Below, in pieces: positions 6,749 to 7,075 of a stretch of DNA of 7,075 nucleotides. The stretch lies in contig JAEDEQ010000086.1 of NCBI GenBank assembly GCA_016293225.1, positions 1-7,075 of the forward strand, given 5' to 3'. Made by a program: the position numbers and the translations under genes. Below the pieces are notes generated by a model that was given only the letters and a program-made list of their open reading frames with translations, was not told where the DNA came from and ran no database searches. Numbering within the stretch: position 1 is the first letter of the stretch; each line of letters starts with the position of its first letter. The stretch comes from Clostridiaceae bacterium. Lineage in GTDB: Bacteria > Bacillota > Clostridia > Oscillospirales > Acutalibacteraceae.

Positions 6749-6842
6749 TTCTATTGCCGCTATCTTTATCAAACGACTTGTTAATTGCTATTATGTAGCC
6801 GGTGGCTAAAACAAGCAGCAACAAAGTTGTTCCGATATCCAT
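6735..6842 (-). CDS. 35-residue small membrane peptide, candidate type I toxin
   Basis: The peptide starts MDIGTT, has one hydrophobic segment at about residues 6-20 (TLLLLVLATGYIIAI) and ends in a polar tail with K22, K26, R31, K34 and K35 against D25 and D27. This is the usual form of type I toxins and holin-like peptides, which insert in the cytoplasmic membrane and depolarise it. I do not recognise the family, and similarity to Hol_Tox-type peptides is only general. ATG 6842 follows a strong AAGGAGGG (6852-6859 on the - strand), 10 nt from AGGAGG. An ATG at 6849 in another frame is only 3 nt from the SD and gives a 22-residue non-hydrophobic product, so it is rejected. The mRNA should run from about 6959 to 6700 (about 260 nt) with a long leader of about 117 nt. 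A non-toxic small membrane protein remains possible. Confidence 0.7.
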   Translation of the reverse strand: MDIGTTLLLLVLATGYIIAINKSFDKDSGNRNNKK

Positions 6843-6846
6843 AAGG

Positions 6847-6906
6847 CATCGCCCTCCTTGTTTCCAAACTCGGAGGGATGAAACAATAATTTTTCGACCC
6901 CTCCGG
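6847..6906 (-). promoter_or_regulatory. Candidate SD-sequestering RNA switch in the peptide mRNA leader
   Basis: On the - strand, in transcript order: CGGAGGG (6905-6899), its complement CCCTCCG (6877-6871), then the SD GGAGGG (6857-6852). The middle element can pair with the upstream one (7 bp, 21-nt loop) or with the SD. The SD pairing is CCTCC/GGAGG plus CATC/GATG, 9 bp with a 2-nt bulge and a 14-nt loop. The two folds exclude each other, giving an SD-open and an SD-closed form. Folding energies were not computed. Confidence 0.55.
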
Positions 6907-6959
6907 AAAAGAAAAAGCTTTACCGAAAGGGCAACCGCCTACCGTTTTTAGCAGAGCCT

Positions 6960-7010
6960 GCGGTTATTCTAACATAGCCTATACATTTTGTCAAATATAA
7001 AAATAACCGC
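6960..7010. repeat. 9-bp inverted repeat GCGGTTATT / AATAACCGC framing the peptide promoter
   Basis: GCGGTTATT (6960-6968) and AATAACCGC (7002-7010) flank the - strand promoter at 33 nt. The first overlaps that promoter's -10 box and the second abuts the -35 box of the next unit's + strand promoter. The same 9-mer forms the terminator stem (6704-6712, 6731-6739), and a one-mismatch version precedes copy 1's promoter (6614-6622). It may be an operator or a by-product of unit duplication. Confidence 0.5.
6966..6994 (-). promoter_or_regulatory. Sigma-A promoter for the small membrane peptide mRNA
   Basis: On the - strand, TTGACA (6994-6989), 17 nt, TAGAAT (6971-6966), with TG one base before the -10 (extended -10). 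This matches 11 of 12 consensus bases. The start is predicted near A6959, so the mRNA would begin with AGGCTCTGC. Confidence 0.77.
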
Positions 7011-7075
7011 TTGACAAATGAGCGGCAGGTGAGTATAATATAAATGTAAAAAGGCTCTGCGATAAGCGGTTGCCC
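6999..7075. repeat. Second tandem unit, left end only (cut by the window edge)
   Basis: This repeats 6611-6687 with a single difference at 7005. It includes the whole promoter and the first part of the short RNA. Whether a peptide gene follows is not visible. Confidence 0.85.
7011..7039 (+). promoter_or_regulatory. Perfect-consensus promoter for the short RNA, copy 2
   Basis: TTGACA (7011-7016), 17 nt, TATAAT (7034-7039), identical to copy 1. It diverges from the peptide promoter at 6966-6994, with the two -35 boxes 16 nt apart, so the two polymerases may compete. Confidence 0.85.

Larger units (their letters stand above)
6664..6959. repeat. Inverted repeat bracketing the peptide gene (arms 6664-6690 and 6926-6959)
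   Basis: The left arm carries AGGCTCTGC (6664-6672) and GCGGTTGCCCTTT (6678-6690). The right arm carries their exact reverse complements at 6951-6959 and 6926-6938. The spacers within the arms are 5 and 12 nt. Because the two promoters lie outside and face inward, the short RNA and the peptide mRNA begin with the same two sequence blocks in the same order. Confidence 0.82.
6611..6998. repeat. 388-bp tandem unit, copy 1: small RNA plus small membrane peptide (type I toxin-antitoxin-like)
   Basis: The first 77 bases of this unit (6611-6687) recur at 6999-7075 with one difference (T6617 versus A7005), and the last 70 are identical. The offset is 388. Inside, in order: + strand promoter, short RNA, two-way terminator, - strand 35-codon ORF, an SD-pairing element, the right arm of an inverted repeat, and a - strand promoter. 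Both promoters point inward. No transposase or integrase is present. Only the first part of copy 2 is visible, so the full repeat is inferred from its left end. Confidence 0.8.

Noticed and set aside
6799..6949. + strand GTG-started ORF of about 50 codons across the peptide gene
   Set aside because: Arg/Lys-rich composition, no SD, and antisense to the better-supported peptide and its leader.
6611..7075. CRISPR array or insertion sequence
   Set aside because: One long 388-bp period with promoters and a terminator, no short regular repeats, no transposase and no target-site duplication seen.

Overview
The window looks like chromosomal DNA from a low-to-mid-GC anaerobic Firmicute, most plausibly a gut-type clostridium (Oscillospiraceae/Ruminococcaceae-like). 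This is inference from gene content (an FprA-type flavodiiron protein, fermentative D-lactate dehydrogenase, clostridial-style zapA followed by a U32 gene), AGGAGG-type ribosome binding sites and sigma-A-like TTGACA/TATAAT promoters. I could not test taxonomy.

Left edge (1-415): the first 42 codons of a flavodiiron gene run leftward out of the window. A promoter for it and a promoter for zapA diverge from a 288-bp gap. The zapA transcript appears to begin with a GC-rich leader of about 130 nt that can fold into hairpins.

Middle (416-4942): four genes in a row on the + strand, probably one operon: zapA (cell division), a U32-family RNA hydroxylase-type protein that overlaps zapA by 17 nt, a dCMP deaminase, and an exported PHP-domain metal-dependent phosphoesterase-like protein. 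Gaps are 25 and 22 nt. The set mixes division, RNA modification and dTTP precursor supply; no single pathway links them.

4950-6475: a small four-helix, ferritin-like-type protein on the - strand ends 7 nt from the PHP gene and diverges from ldhA, a full-length fermentative D-lactate dehydrogenase with all catalytic residues.

Right edge (6476-7075): 6476-6610 holds no gene I can support. From about 6611 there is a compact 388-bp unit, whose first 70+ bases recur at the window end as the start of a second tandem copy. Each unit has a perfect-consensus promoter for a short + strand RNA of about 90 nt. A converging - strand transcript encodes a 35-residue single-membrane-segment peptide. The two share a bidirectional terminator whose stem contains the peptide's stop codon. 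The peptide's ribosome binding site can be paired by an anti-SD, which can itself pair with a second upstream element. This has the architecture of a type I toxin-antitoxin system, in tandem copies, with a peptide I do not recognise. It is the most interesting part of the window.
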